Counted from the first letter of the stretch, positions 1 to 8,236 are shown. The stretch is 64,000 nt of DNA from Candidatus Obscuribacter phosphatis (GCA_001899315.1 MOYA01000001.1:2558529-2622528), one strand, 5' to 3'. Made by a program: numbers and translations. Notes: a model not told the origin generated them from the sequence alone.

Positions 1-1
1 T

Positions 2-334
2 GTCTCAAGCGGGCTAGCCCGTTTCAGCATCCCCGGCTATTCGGCTTATGCTGCCATGAAAGGCGCAGTAGAGGTCATGACCCGCTACATGGCAAAAGAA
101 CTAGCCGATAGAAAAATCGCCGTCAACACAGTCGCCCCCGGCGCCATCGAAACCGACTTCACGAAAGACCACCTGGCGCATCCTGGTGCACGCGAAATGA
201 TCGCAGGCTCCACAGCGCTCGGACGCGTCGGCGTGCCCGACGACATTGGCGGCGTCGTCGCCTTCTTGTGCAGCGATGCCGGTCGCTGGGTGAACGCCCA
301 ACGTCTCGAAGCTTCAGGCGGAATATTTATATAA
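2..334 (+). CDS. Short-chain dehydrogenase/reductase, C-terminal part
   Basis: This is the 3' end of a classical SDR-family NAD(P)-dependent oxidoreductase; the 5' part lies outside the window. The reading frame is open from base 2. The catalytic YxxxK motif is visible as YAAMK, preceded by a serine pair (SSG) at the position of the catalytic serine. It is followed by the usual VNTVAPGAIET segment that closes over the cofactor and by a C-terminal DDIGGVVAFLCSD helix typical of FabG-like enzymes. The ending ASGGIFI matches the common DGG-type C terminus. The substrate cannot be told from this fragment. Confidence 0.9.
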   Translation, partial: VSSGLARFSIPGYSAYAAMKGAVEVMTRYMAKELADRKIAVNTVAPGAIETDFTKDHLAHPGAREMIAGSTALGRVGVPDDIGGVVAFLCSDAGRWVNAQRLEASGGIFI

Positions 335-419
335 ATAGATTGGGAATCTGAAGACTTCGGTAAAAGAGATAAAAGACACAAAAGACATAAAAAAGATAGA
401 GAAGAAAGAAGAGAAAGAC

Positions 420-1091
420 TTGAAAGACTTTGAAGATTTGGAAGATTTGGAAGAAGAGATAAAAAACTCAAACCAGCAGAATGCTTCAGTAAGTGCTTTA
501 GCGCCAGTCGGTCGAAACCGTCTAGCAGCAGCGGCAGCATCGCTTGTCGTCTGCGCTTATGCCGTTGGCCTGGTTCTGCCGGTTGATCAACTTTGGCTAG
601 AGACCTATGTACAAGCCAGTCTCTACCCGGCAGCACTTGCCCAGAGAGCAAAAGAAGACGGACCACATCCAGCACCGCCAGTAGTGCAGAGCGACAAGAC
701 TGCCGCCCCCGGTACGCCAAACAAGTCAAAAGCAGACAAAGATAAAAAGTCGGGGCAAGACAATAAGACAGAACCTGCCAAAATCGACAAAGCGGCAAGT
801 GAGCGACTCTTCAAAGAAGCAATGGATGAGCGGAAGAAAGAACACTATCCCACTTCGACTCAGAAACTGCAGGAAGCTCTAGCTGCCGACCCAAAAAACG
901 AGAAAGCAAAGAGAGAAATTGCTTTCAACTATTTCAAGCTGGGTATGAACATTCAAGGCTTTACAGATGTGAAGATCAACTTTATCAAGAAAGCCATTGA
1001 ATACGACCCTAGCAAGCAAGAATACAAAGACACACTAAAGAAACTTTCGGCGGCGAACGCAACAGCCAACCCGAAGCCCAGTAATAAATGA
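420..1091 (+). CDS. Membrane-anchored TPR-like protein
   Basis: I do not recognise a named family. The 223-aa product has an acidic N terminus, one hydrophobic helix at about residues 36-56 (LAAAAASLVVCAYAVGLVLP), a long Lys/Asp/Pro-rich linker, and a C-terminal helical region (about 125-210) resembling one or two tetratricopeptide repeats (ALAADPKNEKAKREIAFNYF, then AIEYDPSKQEYKDTLKKL). It is probably anchored in the inner membrane with the TPR region in the periplasm, scaffolding a partner. The only early start in frame is TTG at 420, preceded by a purine-rich AGAAGAGAAAG stretch that could serve as ribosome binding site. The upstream 80 bases are a simple AAAAGA-type repeat. Confidence 0.6.
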   Translation: MKDFEDLEDLEEEIKNSNQQNASVSALAPVGRNRLAAAAASLVVCAYAVGLVLPVDQLWLETYVQASLYPAALAQRAKEDGPHPAPPVVQSDKTAAPGTPNKSKADKDKKSGQDNKTEPAKIDKAASERLFKEAMDERKKEHYPTSTQKLQEALAADPKNEKAKREIAFNYFKLGMNIQGFTDVKINFIKKAIEYDPSKQEYKDTLKKLSAANATANPKPSNK

Positions 1092-1214
1092 GCAACGCAG
1101 ACAAACCAGACTGTTCATCATTTAATTTAAGCCCAGGATTTTCACCGGATTCAACCTCGGGGCGTTAGGCTACTCTGGTGATAGCCGATAAATCGGCGCC
1201 AGCGAGGATGAATT

Positions 1215-1736
1215 ATGAAGTTCTGCCGACCGTTACTGGGCAAGCCAGAGAAGTCTATTGCCGCTATTTCTGTGGCAATTACCATGCCAATGTTGATTGT
1301 GCAGGCGTTCAACTGGCATTCGATAAACTCTAACGATGCATGCTCGGCAAATTTGCAAGACTTTTCAGCAAGCGAAATCGAGGCAGAGCCGGAAGTCAAA
1401 CCCAACTTAGACAAGACAGCAAGACCGCCGCGCTATAGCGACAAAGCCAGCTATCTCAAGGCACTAAAAAGAAAAATCGCCCGCAATTGGTATCCGCCAA
1501 AGATGGGCGAATGGCATACACCGGTGGCAGCATTCCGCCTTGATGCCGCAGGCAATCTTATCAATGAACCCAGAATATTAGCCAAGAACAATCGCGTAGC
1601 CCGACTTGAAGAATCATGTCTCTGCGCCATCAGCACGGCCGGACCATTCGGTCCGCTGCCCGCAGATATGCACGCCAATCAGGTAATCACTATTACTTTT
1701 GACTATGCGGGACTAATTGCCGACACCACAGACTAA
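1215..1736 (+). CDS. Exported protein with TonB C-terminal-like domain
   Basis: The 173-aa protein has an N-terminal hydrophobic segment (about residues 14-33) that could be a signal anchor, a short linker, and a C-terminal domain from about residue 75 with the TonB/TolA C-terminal pattern: YLKALKRKIARNWYPP, a VAAFRLDAAGNLINEPRI strand pair, then AISTAGPFGPLP. In the TonB family this pattern contacts outer-membrane proteins or acts as a stand-alone periplasmic module. There is no proline-rich spacer, so classical energy transduction is doubtful. GAGGATGA just upstream of the ATG is a plausible ribosome binding site. Confidence 0.6.
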   Translation: MKFCRPLLGKPEKSIAAISVAITMPMLIVQAFNWHSINSNDACSANLQDFSASEIEAEPEVKPNLDKTARPPRYSDKASYLKALKRKIARNWYPPKMGEWHTPVAAFRLDAAGNLINEPRILAKNNRVARLEESCLCAISTAGPFGPLPADMHANQVITITFDYAGLIADTTD

Positions 1737-1784
1737 TACAAAGAAAGAGAAAGAGAGAGCAAGAGAGAGCAAGAGAAAAAGACC

Positions 1785-2354
1785 ATGACTGTAGAAAAGA
1801 AAAGCAGAAGTACAAAATGGCTCTTGCCGACAATGTTAGTGGTGGCAGCTCTCTCGCCAAGCTTCGAGGCTCTTGCCCAAAATGCAGATAGCGCAGGGAA
1901 AGGCAAAACCAGCGAAGACACTGCAATAATGGAAGAAGTGACGACGCCCGCAGTCACCGGTCGATTCAACCAGGCGCTCTGGAAGAATCCGCCGCGCACA
2001 CGCCCGGGGCTGGATAGAATGGGCATCTTTCTTGACTTTTTGAAAGACTATAATCTGATTGGTATGGAACGCAGCCAGTTGGTGGGGCTGCTCGGTCCCT
2101 CACAAAGAACTGATGATGCCAACCAAGCTTTTTACTACTTAGAGATGGGCATGTGCGGCAACGACTATACGGGACTCAACATCGAAATCGCCGACGGCAA
2201 AGTTAAGCGGTGGCGAGTGGTGCAACCGATGGGCACCTTCAAACCAATAGGCACTTGGATAACTGAAAACGTCGTGTGCACGCGCAACAGCAAACGAACG
2301 CAATATCAACAAGACGAAGTCTTGATCTACACGCCAAAGAGCGCAGCGAAATAG
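1785..2354 (+). CDS. Secreted protein of unknown function, BamE-like motif
   Basis: This 189-aa protein has a good signal peptide (KK-rich start, WLLPTMLVVAALSPSFEALA, cleavage likely after ALA-Q). The mature part contains LIGMERSQLVGLLGPSQ followed by a short beta-rich segment (FYYLEMGMCGNDYTGLNIEI). That is the layout of the small SmpA/BamE-type fold, in which a GM-x3-V-x2-LLG motif precedes paired strands. Three cysteines are present but no lipobox. The similarity is by motif only and no function is assigned. The upstream 45 bases are an AGAG-rich simple repeat. Confidence 0.55.
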   Translation: MTVEKKSRSTKWLLPTMLVVAALSPSFEALAQNADSAGKGKTSEDTAIMEEVTTPAVTGRFNQALWKNPPRTRPGLDRMGIFLDFLKDYNLIGMERSQLVGLLGPSQRTDDANQAFYYLEMGMCGNDYTGLNIEIADGKVKRWRVVQPMGTFKPIGTWITENVVCTRNSKRTQYQQDEVLIYTPKSAAK

Positions 2355-2458
2355 GGAATATGCAGCAGACTTCCCCTCAAAATTCAGAGAGGAAGTCGCA
2401 TGTTAGAGGCCAGCAGGCAGTGCGGCTTAGCTATTCGGTTCACTGAATTGTTCTTAGC

Positions 2459-3040
2459 CTAATACAAAATCACTTCTCTCAACCAGTCTTGACGGTCTCT
2501 TGGTGTTCTTTCAATCCGAACTGTCTCTTTAGGCTTATGAAAAGTTCCATCGATCATAAAGTTGCGCGAATGGAAGCTAGGATCTCGCTTAGCAATTTCT
2601 TGACTGACGGCGTTTTCATAACGCTGCAAGCTTGCTGGCTTCTCAGGCATCTTGTTATAGCCAAAGGGCAGCGCACCCATCATATCGGCGCGCTTGTGGC
2701 TCTCCACTGCTTTCTCATAATCAACTCTATCTTTATGCAGTTGTCTGCGTTCTTCTGGTGTCATTCGATCTTGCACGGCCTGTTCTGCTCTGATTGCAGT
2801 TCTAGAATCTTTATCATCCAATTTAGATGAATTCAAAATCGGCAACCTCGAATCGGCGGCAAACTTGGTGCCTTCGAGTTCAAGTTTAGGCAGAGACGGA
2901 TACATATGATCGCTGGGCGCTTTCTCGTAGACTCTGCCCTTATAACCCTCAATTATCAAGTTGGCGCCATTAAGTTGATTGTCGTTGCGCTGAACTTTAT
3001 CTGTTGAGGCTTGGGACTCAACCAAGTCGAAATTCTTCAT
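2459..3040 (-). CDS. Hypothetical hydrophilic protein
   Basis: A 193-aa soluble, highly charged protein of no recognised family. I start it at the ATG whose complement lies at 3038-3040, because AGAGGT sits at the right distance upstream (complement of about 3047-3052). A longer reading to 3142 adds 34 unconvincing residues. It is rich in Lys, Arg, Asp and Glu with a central helical region (TPEERRQLHKDRVDYEKAVE) and no membrane segment or signal peptide. Confidence 0.5.
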   Translation of the reverse strand: MKNFDLVESQASTDKVQRNDNQLNGANLIIEGYKGRVYEKAPSDHMYPSLPKLELEGTKFAADSRLPILNSSKLDDKDSRTAIRAEQAVQDRMTPEERRQLHKDRVDYEKAVESHKRADMMGALPFGYNKMPEKPASLQRYENAVSQEIAKRDPSFHSRNFMIDGTFHKPKETVRIERTPRDRQDWLREVILY

Positions 3041-3259
3041 AGCAATACCTCTAGAAAGTTGGATTGCTGAAACTAGTAAAGTGGGGTGTTGCCGATTGGC
3101 ACATTGTAGTCTCAGAAAATGGTGCTCTGGGTGCATAGTCAAAGTATCAATTATTATTGGCAGCTCACGGTCTATAAGATTAATTGCGCGGGCTCAGAGT
3201 TTACTCTACGCTCGCCCCAAATCTGCCGTCACGACAAGCATTGCGACTAACATCACGAC

Positions 3260-4486
3260 CTAAAGTTTGTTGCCGCTCAAACCTGCCACCACAAAATTAA
3301 TTGCAATTGCTTGGCGCAAACTAATTCCAATCACCGGCGCCGGGTCGGGCAAACTATAACGATTAGCCGACTGGCTGCGGTCAAAGTGCGCAGTCATGTG
3401 CAGCACATAGCCGCGCCCATATTGAAAAACGCAGGCGAGAACGCCGTCGCCGTCTTCACTGGCCAAGCCGTCACTCTTTGCCAGCACCCGCACCGCATCG
3501 GGGCGCAAAATCTTGATCAGATGGCAATGCGTATCCATCTTCCAATAAGCATTAGTGGCAACATGCTGAAACAAGCTGGGGTGCTCGCCGACAATATGCG
3601 CGTCATACATGCGCTGGCGATTCATGACGCCGGTCCAGGCAATATAGCCAGGGAAGAACTTCTGATTGAGGCGGTCGAGCATCCAGTCGGTGGTAAACAA
3701 ATAGCCACCCTTGATGACAAACTCGCGCACCTTGAGACTCGACTGGTATGACAGATTGCGGGGTCCGCAGTCGATAACCAGCACTTTCACACCGGTAAGG
3801 TCAAAGCTCTGAAAATCTTTCTTGTCGACTTCGGTAAAGCGAAAGCCGGTGTCAGAGAGGGTGCGCTCAGTCTGGTCGTACTTGTCGGTGACAATAACAA
3901 GCTCACGCTCAGACATCTTACTAAGACCAAGAAAAAACTGCGGATGCGCCTGCGAAAGCCAACCCTGATAAACAGCCGGCACACTATCGGTGGTGGCAAC
4001 ACCGGCGCCAAGAGTGGTCGGTATAGGTCCAGTGATGCCGGCGCGCCCGGCAAGCCCGTCTACGGCAGAAACACCCTGAAACTTGCGATTTTCGATAACG
4101 CCGCCCTGCAAGGGTGTGGACGGGACGGGGGCGGAGCCGGAGAGGGTCGAGGTGGACGCGGAAGCGGCGCTTGACCCGGGGCTGGAGGCGGGAAGAGTCG
4201 AGGTGGACGCGGAAGCGGCGCCTCCGGCAGGCGCGGGAGAGGCTGTTCCGGCTTCGACTTCGGCTTGGGAATCTAAACTGGGCACAGACGGTTGCAAGAC
4301 CGGCTCGGGTGCGCCGCGCTTGAGGCGGAAGGTTCTAGAAGAGCTGCCGTCGTTAGTGCCAGACGCAGCGTCGCCACCTTCGGAAATAAGCTCGCCGTGG
4401 TCGTAGCCATAGCAGACAGCACTGCCACCGAATGCGCCAAAGGCAGACAGAGCTAGGCATAGAGCGATGACAGGCGATGCTTTCAA
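3260..4486 (-). CDS. Secreted protein with class I amidotransferase-like fold
   Basis: The 408-aa product starts with a signal peptide (MKASPVIALCLALSAFGAFG), followed by a low-complexity Ser/Thr/Ala linker with two STSTL-containing repeats, then a globular domain from about residue 185. That domain has the pattern of glutamine-amidotransferase-like fold proteins: LVIVTDKYDQTERTL, VKVLVIDCGPRNL, a FVIKGGYLFTTDWML strand-turn and a late YGRGYVLHMTAHFD strand. This pattern occurs in periplasmic proteins of unknown role; the catalytic triad of true amidotransferases is not evident. A 25-bp direct repeat (4146-4170 and 4197-4221) encodes the linker repeats. Confidence 0.55.
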   Translation of the reverse strand: MKASPVIALCLALSAFGAFGGSAVCYGYDHGELISEGGDAASGTNDGSSSRTFRLKRGAPEPVLQPSVPSLDSQAEVEAGTASPAPAGGAASASTSTLPASSPGSSAASASTSTLSGSAPVPSTPLQGGVIENRKFQGVSAVDGLAGRAGITGPIPTTLGAGVATTDSVPAVYQGWLSQAHPQFFLGLSKMSERELVIVTDKYDQTERTLSDTGFRFTEVDKKDFQSFDLTGVKVLVIDCGPRNLSYQSSLKVREFVIKGGYLFTTDWMLDRLNQKFFPGYIAWTGVMNRQRMYDAHIVGEHPSLFQHVATNAYWKMDTHCHLIKILRPDAVRVLAKSDGLASEDGDGVLACVFQYGRGYVLHMTAHFDRSQSANRYSLPDPAPVIGISLRQAIAINFVVAGLSGNKL

Positions 4487-4621
4487 GACAGTTCCTTTCG
4501 ATAATGACGGTCATTCTAGCCTACTTCTAATGGGGCGGCACGCCCATAATGGTGAAACCACGGATGCGCGTTCTTGGGGTTTTGCATATATTTTTCATGG
4601 AAACCCTCAGAGACCCTCTCT

Positions 4622-5029
4622 ATGAATTCAAACATATCTCATCGCCTCAGACTGATTGCGACCATCACCTTGTTCGCGTCGGCAGTGCTCGACATTATGG
4701 TGCGCATCTGGCTGGCAACAGCGCAGCAAGCCAGGCTCGAACCGGCTCCTGTCATGACAAGCGCCCTAGTCGCTCTGGTCTTGGCATTTGCTCTAAACAA
4801 AATCAGCAAAGACGAGGCAAGCAGAGCATCGGCGAGGGTGCCGATAGCGGTTAGACATTCGGCAGAAAATGCGGGAATAGATTCAAGAAAGTTGGCAGGG
4901 CAGAGCGAGTGTAGTGCTTCATCAAGCAAGACCGCCAGGTCGGCGAACGGGCAAGCAGTGTGGAGGAGCGGGCAACACTGGCTTTTGCTGCAACTAATAA
5001 TGATAGGTAGGCTTTCGTCGCTGCTTTAG
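4622..5029 (+). CDS. Small membrane protein, C terminus in repeat array
   Basis: Starting at the ATG at 4622 (MNSNISHRLRL), the 135-aa protein has two hydrophobic helices at about residues 9-28 and 42-58, followed by a polar tail. A longer reading from TTG at 4574 is possible but adds unlikely residues. The last ~14 codons are encoded by the first copies of the 45-bp tandem repeat (4990-5174). The C terminus therefore looks extended or altered by repeat expansion. Function unknown. Confidence 0.4.
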   Translation: MNSNISHRLRLIATITLFASAVLDIMVRIWLATAQQARLEPAPVMTSALVALVLAFALNKISKDEASRASARVPIAVRHSAENAGIDSRKLAGQSECSASSSKTARSANGQAVWRSGQHWLLLQLIMIGRLSSLL

Positions 5030-5174
5030 CGTTGGCGGCTAATAATTATAGATAGAATGTCGTCGCTGCTTTAGAGTCGGCAACTAATAGCTATAGATAG
5101 AATATCGTCGCTGCTTTAGAGTCGGCAGTAAATAGTTACAGGTAGAGTTTCGTCGCTGCTTTGAAGTCGTAGAG
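4990..5174. repeat. 45-bp tandem repeat array, about four copies
   Basis: The core CGTCGCTGCTTT recurs at 5016, 5061, 5106 and 5151, a period of exactly 45 bp. An earlier degenerate half copy starts near 4990 and a partial last copy ends near 5174. Each unit has a conserved CGTCGCTGCTTTAG head and a more variable TAATAnnTATAGATAG tail that carries stop codons, so it is mostly intergenic. It lies between two membrane-protein genes. Confidence 0.9.
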
Positions 5175-5244
5175 AAGGGGTGGCGCGCCATAGTAGAATT
5201 GTCGCCGGCGTCCCATTAGACACCCCAACAAGTCTGGATTTTCG

Positions 5245-6462
5245 ATGGACAAGCGACTCAACCTAGACAAGCCGATTGAGTTCAAGCGGCTTAGCAATCT
5301 GTATAACGCGGCCACATTTTTCATTCTTTTGTTTGCAGTCGAAGGCTTTATGGGCTTCACGATGTTTCAAGCAGAAGTCAACATCGCCTTGAGCATCTTG
5401 GGATTTATCGCATTGGCGCTGCCATTTGCGTTTGTCTGGCATTTTCAAACTGCCAAAATAGTCATAGACAAAGAAGGCATTTCTGCGAAGAGCATCTTCA
5501 GCAGCAAGCGTGTGCGTTGGGTTGACGCCGAGAGCTATAAATCAGTAAGAGTCAAAGGCACGACCAATTACATTATTAAAGGTAAGAAGGGCGACCTCAC
5601 TCTTACAGAAAACATAATCAATTTTCCCTATCTCTGGCAAATCTGCACAAAGACCATCGACGAGCCCCTGGGCAGACACGAAATAATTGATGTGCCACCA
5701 CCACCAGACGTGCCGCAACTGCCATCATCACCAACGATAGACAGCATGGCCATCGCCATTGCTGCGCTAATATTGGGAATATTCGCCAGCGTAGAAAATT
5801 TCGAAACCATCTCGCTAGCGTATCTTACGCCCACTGTGCCAATCAGCAAAGCAGCAGAGGTTGCAGGCAGCGGCAAAGTGGTGCTAATGAAAGGCAACCT
5901 CTATTTCGACAACGGCATTGCCTCGCGAGACGGCAAAAGTCTATACGCGATGCAGTTGGGCATCATTCACGCCACGGGCACATCGGCAGATGACTACTGC
6001 TGCATATGGACGCCGTCAAAAGCTTGGCTGCAAGACGATAAAGTAGAAGTGGCGGTGGAGATAAATGACCCCAAAAGAGATTTTCTAAGCAAAGCTGATT
6101 GGGAAGGACTGCTGGACAAAACCTGGCGCAACACCGATGTAAGCAAGCAGATTGCGCCCCAGCAAGATAAAGAAATAGAAGAACATATAAAGAAGAGCGG
6201 AAGCATAACCCTTCAGATTTACAACATTTCCCAAGATGCACCGCTCATGGTGGCAGGCAAAGTCGAAAAAGACGGCGATGGTTATATCATCAAGCCAGCC
6301 AGCAAAAGTACAACAATAATCAACAAGACCGAAAGACAACTAAAGAACATCGGCACGGCAGAGCTAGCCGTATCGGTCGGCTTGCTTGGCTGGTCGCTGA
6401 TTGGGTTTGTGTATGCGCCTATTGCTTCGAGTAGGAATAAGAAGCGTGGTGTGGTGGTTTAG
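5245..6462 (+). CDS. Multi-pass membrane protein with PH-like domain
   Basis: The 405-aa protein has two hydrophobic helices near the N terminus (about 22-41 and 48-66), then a region resembling bacterial pleckstrin-homology-like domains: TAKIVIDKEGISAKSIFSSK, RVRWVDAESYKSVRVK, YIIKGKKGDLTL. A third helix lies at about 167-183, then an extracytoplasmic beta-rich region, and a last helix near 376-395. A Pro-rich hinge (PPPPDVPQLP) separates the PH-like part from the third helix. No enzymatic motif is seen. It may sense or anchor at the membrane, but this is inference from topology. Confidence 0.6.
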   Translation: MDKRLNLDKPIEFKRLSNLYNAATFFILLFAVEGFMGFTMFQAEVNIALSILGFIALALPFAFVWHFQTAKIVIDKEGISAKSIFSSKRVRWVDAESYKSVRVKGTTNYIIKGKKGDLTLTENIINFPYLWQICTKTIDEPLGRHEIIDVPPPPDVPQLPSSPTIDSMAIAIAALILGIFASVENFETISLAYLTPTVPISKAAEVAGSGKVVLMKGNLYFDNGIASRDGKSLYAMQLGIIHATGTSADDYCCIWTPSKAWLQDDKVEVAVEINDPKRDFLSKADWEGLLDKTWRNTDVSKQIAPQQDKEIEEHIKKSGSITLQIYNISQDAPLMVAGKVEKDGDGYIIKPASKSTTIINKTERQLKNIGTAELAVSVGLLGWSLIGFVYAPIASSRNKKRGVVV

Positions 6463-6537
6463 GTGTGTGTGGGCGCTATGTGGGTTGAGCTTGTGGGTTT
6501 TGGGGGGGGGTTGGTTTAGGTTTGTAGTTTAGGGGTG

Positions 6538-6618
6538 ATGGGTTCGGTTCGTGGTTTAAGCGGTGCGGGTTAGTTTCGTGGTTTGGTGGTAATGGGTTCG
6601 GTTCGCGGTTTAAGCGGT
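6538..6618. repeat. 27-bp direct repeat in a G/T-rich spacer
   Basis: Two copies (6538-6564 and 6592-6618), differing at one base, lie 54 bp apart in the 175-bp spacer 6463-6637. A weaker third copy lies upstream. The whole spacer is strikingly G- and T-rich on the + strand, with a run of ten G near 6502-6511. Confidence 0.85.
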
Positions 6619-6640
6619 TGGTTGGGCAAGGAGATTAGTG

Positions 6641-7525
6641 GTGAAAAGATTCGAGAGAATGCATATCAGTACCGACATTGGGCTGGGCGCGCTGACCGAA
6701 CTTTTAGCTATCGGCTTGCAAGGCAATGTCACTGATGTCGGGTTTATTGAGAATCGAGGACTCTTCTTTGATATAACAGTCGATACCGCCGGTGGTTACA
6801 ATGTCACCATGCCAGACGACTGCGACCTTGAGTTCGAGAAAGAATATCTGACCATGCCCATAGCCATGATGCTAGGCGCAGCCCTCATTGGGGGCAATCC
6901 AAAGGTTGAAGGTCGCTACGCCAATTACTTTCCGTCAAAAGAGTTTTTGGAAAAGCATTTGACGCCATCAAAAATGGTGCTAGATAGAGATTCTAGTTTG
7001 TTCTACCAACTTGAACTGTCTATAAATGACCTGCAAGAAATTGCCGACACACTCTGCGGTAACACGACTGATATTGAGACTCTAGCTAGCGACAGGGAGT
7101 TTCGGGTGATATTTCCTGGGCTGGCGTATAGATTTGGCAGTTATGGACCAGCCAGACACAAGAGTGGCGTGGAAGTGAAAGCAGACTGGTCGGCAGAAGA
7201 CGACGAAAGATATCACAAACTGGAAGCGCCGATTGCTTACGAAGACTTACTGAACCTTTGGCTGGGGGAGATTGGCCTGGAGGCTTACGATCCACCGTTC
7301 GCTCAAGTGCGCAAGGCAAAATGGCAGCTTTCGAAGATGCTGAGCAAAGTGCCGGCGGCAGACCGCATGCGGGTATTCGACTGGGTTAACGATGTCAGTT
7401 TCAATATTGAAGAATTCCACAGCTATAAGGGTGGAGTGCCGATTAATAGCCCGCTGGAATGTGTGTTTGGGACCGGGATTATGACTGTGGATACCAATAT
7501 GAATTGGGAGTTGGTGGAGGTTTAG
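6641..7525 (+). CDS. Hypothetical cytoplasmic protein
   Basis: A 294-aa soluble protein of unknown family. AAGGAG at 6628-6633 places the start at GTG 6641 (7-nt spacing) rather than the adjacent GTG at 6638 (4-nt spacing); both give nearly the same protein. It has no signal peptide. One mildly hydrophobic stretch (MPIAMMLGAALIGG, about residues 70-84) is too short and interrupted for a confident membrane helix. Trp and acidic residues are frequent in the C-terminal half. Confidence 0.55.
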   Translation: MKRFERMHISTDIGLGALTELLAIGLQGNVTDVGFIENRGLFFDITVDTAGGYNVTMPDDCDLEFEKEYLTMPIAMMLGAALIGGNPKVEGRYANYFPSKEFLEKHLTPSKMVLDRDSSLFYQLELSINDLQEIADTLCGNTTDIETLASDREFRVIFPGLAYRFGSYGPARHKSGVEVKADWSAEDDERYHKLEAPIAYEDLLNLWLGEIGLEAYDPPFAQVRKAKWQLSKMLSKVPAADRMRVFDWVNDVSFNIEEFHSYKGGVPINSPLECVFGTGIMTVDTNMNWELVEV

Positions 7526-7853
7526 GGGGGGCGGAGGGGGATGGAGGTCCTTGGTAAAGGTGACGGGGGTGTTGGGGGAGTTGGGGTGGAGGAATGGAAG
7601 GTTTCGGAAGTGGCGAGATTGTTGGGGTTGTGGGGATTGGGCGGGTTCAGGAAGTTGGCATTAAGATTGCTGATAGCAGTCCTGGGTACCAAGACACAGG
7701 ATTAAAGAGACAGACTTGGCTTGAAAGATTTGCAACACAACTTAACAATCAGGACCTGTTTGGTGAGATTTAATGGGGAAGATTTGCTTGGAGGAAGAGC
7801 TGGTAGAAAGCTAGGGGGTTGATGGTGTAGGGTTTGGTGAGGACTGGCTGGAC
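7526..7853. other. G-rich non-coding spacer
   Basis: About 330 bases without a convincing gene. The + strand is very G-rich, with many GGGG runs between 7526 and 7650, suggesting G-quadruplex potential in DNA or RNA. Short open frames here lack coding character. It leads into the tRNA-like sequences. Confidence 0.6.
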
Positions 7854-7948
7854 GGACGAGGCGGAATCTAGAGAAATGAAGGGTCACGCACTAGACTTAG
7901 GCTCTAGTACAGCAATGTGTAAGAGTTCAAGTCCCTTCTCGCCCACCA
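7854..7948 (+). tRNA. tRNA-Leu(UAG)-like sequence, abnormal D arm
   Basis: The 3' two thirds fold as a leucine tRNA. The anticodon stem CTAGA/TCTAG (7891-7895, 7903-7907) encloses loop CTTAGGC with anticodon TAG at 7898-7900. A class II variable arm follows at 7908-7920 (ACA-GCAA-TGT hairpin). The T stem AAGAG/CCCTT carries loop TTCAAGT (one A-C mismatch), then acceptor strand CTCGCCC, discriminator A and encoded CCA at 7946-7948. The 5' half is wrong. GGACGAG at 7854 pairs with the acceptor except for one A-C, but positions 8-9 are missing and the D loop is roughly twice normal length. It is probably a pseudo-tRNA or recombination chimera. A terminator follows at once. Confidence 0.5.
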
Positions 7949-7956
7949 TCTACGAT

Positions 7957-7980
7957 CCAGCGAAAGCTGGGTTTTCTTTT
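7957..7980 (+). terminator. Rho-independent terminator after tRNA-Leu-like sequence
   Basis: CCAGC-GAAA-GCTGG forms a 5-bp stem with a stable GAAA tetraloop, followed by GTTTTCTTTT. It lies 9 bases after the encoded CCA of the tRNA-like sequence, as expected for a once-transcribed tRNA gene. Confidence 0.75.
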
Positions 7981-8060
7981 TGGGGGACCTTCTTAACATC
8001 GGACCAGGCATGGATCACCGGGGAAGGAATGGGAATGAGAGTGCTACACTGTACAGGACC

Positions 8061-8127
8061 AGACAACCAGCGGAAGAGCACTTCGTTTACACCGAAGGGG
8101 TTAGGAGTTCGAGTCTCTTACCGCCCA
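8061..8127 (+). tRNA. tRNA-Val(UAC)-like 3' portion, degenerate 5' half
   Basis: The anticodon stem CTTCG/CGAAG (8081-8085, 8093-8097) encloses TTTACAC with anticodon TAC at 8088-8090. A 5-base variable loop GGGTT follows, then T stem AGGAG/CTCTT with loop TTCGAGT (8108-8114), then ACCGCCC and discriminator A at 8127, with no encoded CCA. The D-arm 3' strand GAGC is present, but its 5' partner is not GCTC. No GGGCGGT acceptor strand occurs upstream. Only the 3' part is tRNA-like, so it should not be charged or processed as a normal tRNA. Confidence 0.45.
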
Positions 8128-8193
8128 AGGCTTTTCAGGATCGGGTAGTTTCTAGATGCTACTCCCGAGCGAAAATCTGGTTTGTTTCCAGGA

Positions 8194-8224
8194 ACCGAGA
8201 GAAAACGTTTTTTCTTCTCTCGGT
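8194..8224. other. Strong hairpin before S41 peptidase
   Basis: ACCGAGAGAA and TTCTCTCGGT form a perfect 10-bp stem around an 11-base T-rich loop, ending 12 bases before the peptidase start codon. It could be a transcript end of the tRNA-like region or a 5' leader structure. There is no T tract after the stem on the + strand. Confidence 0.55.
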
Positions 8225-8236
8225 GCGTAATACCGT

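Noticed and set aside
85-798. Long leftward open frame opposite the SDR and TPR genes
   Set aside because: It is the antisense shadow of two supported genes, with Leu/Ser-rich low-complexity sequence and no ribosome binding site.
3311-3751. 146-codon rightward frame opposite the secreted amidotransferase-like gene
   Set aside because: The leftward gene has a signal peptide and fold motifs; this is its shadow.
4990-5174. CRISPR array for the 45-bp repeat
   Set aside because: The copies are directly adjacent with no unique spacers, and no cas genes are near.
7898-7900. Idea that the TAG in the tRNA-like anticodon makes an amber suppressor that reads the J-domain stop
   Set aside because: An anticodon written TAG reads CUA leucine codons. 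An amber suppressor needs anticodon CTA.
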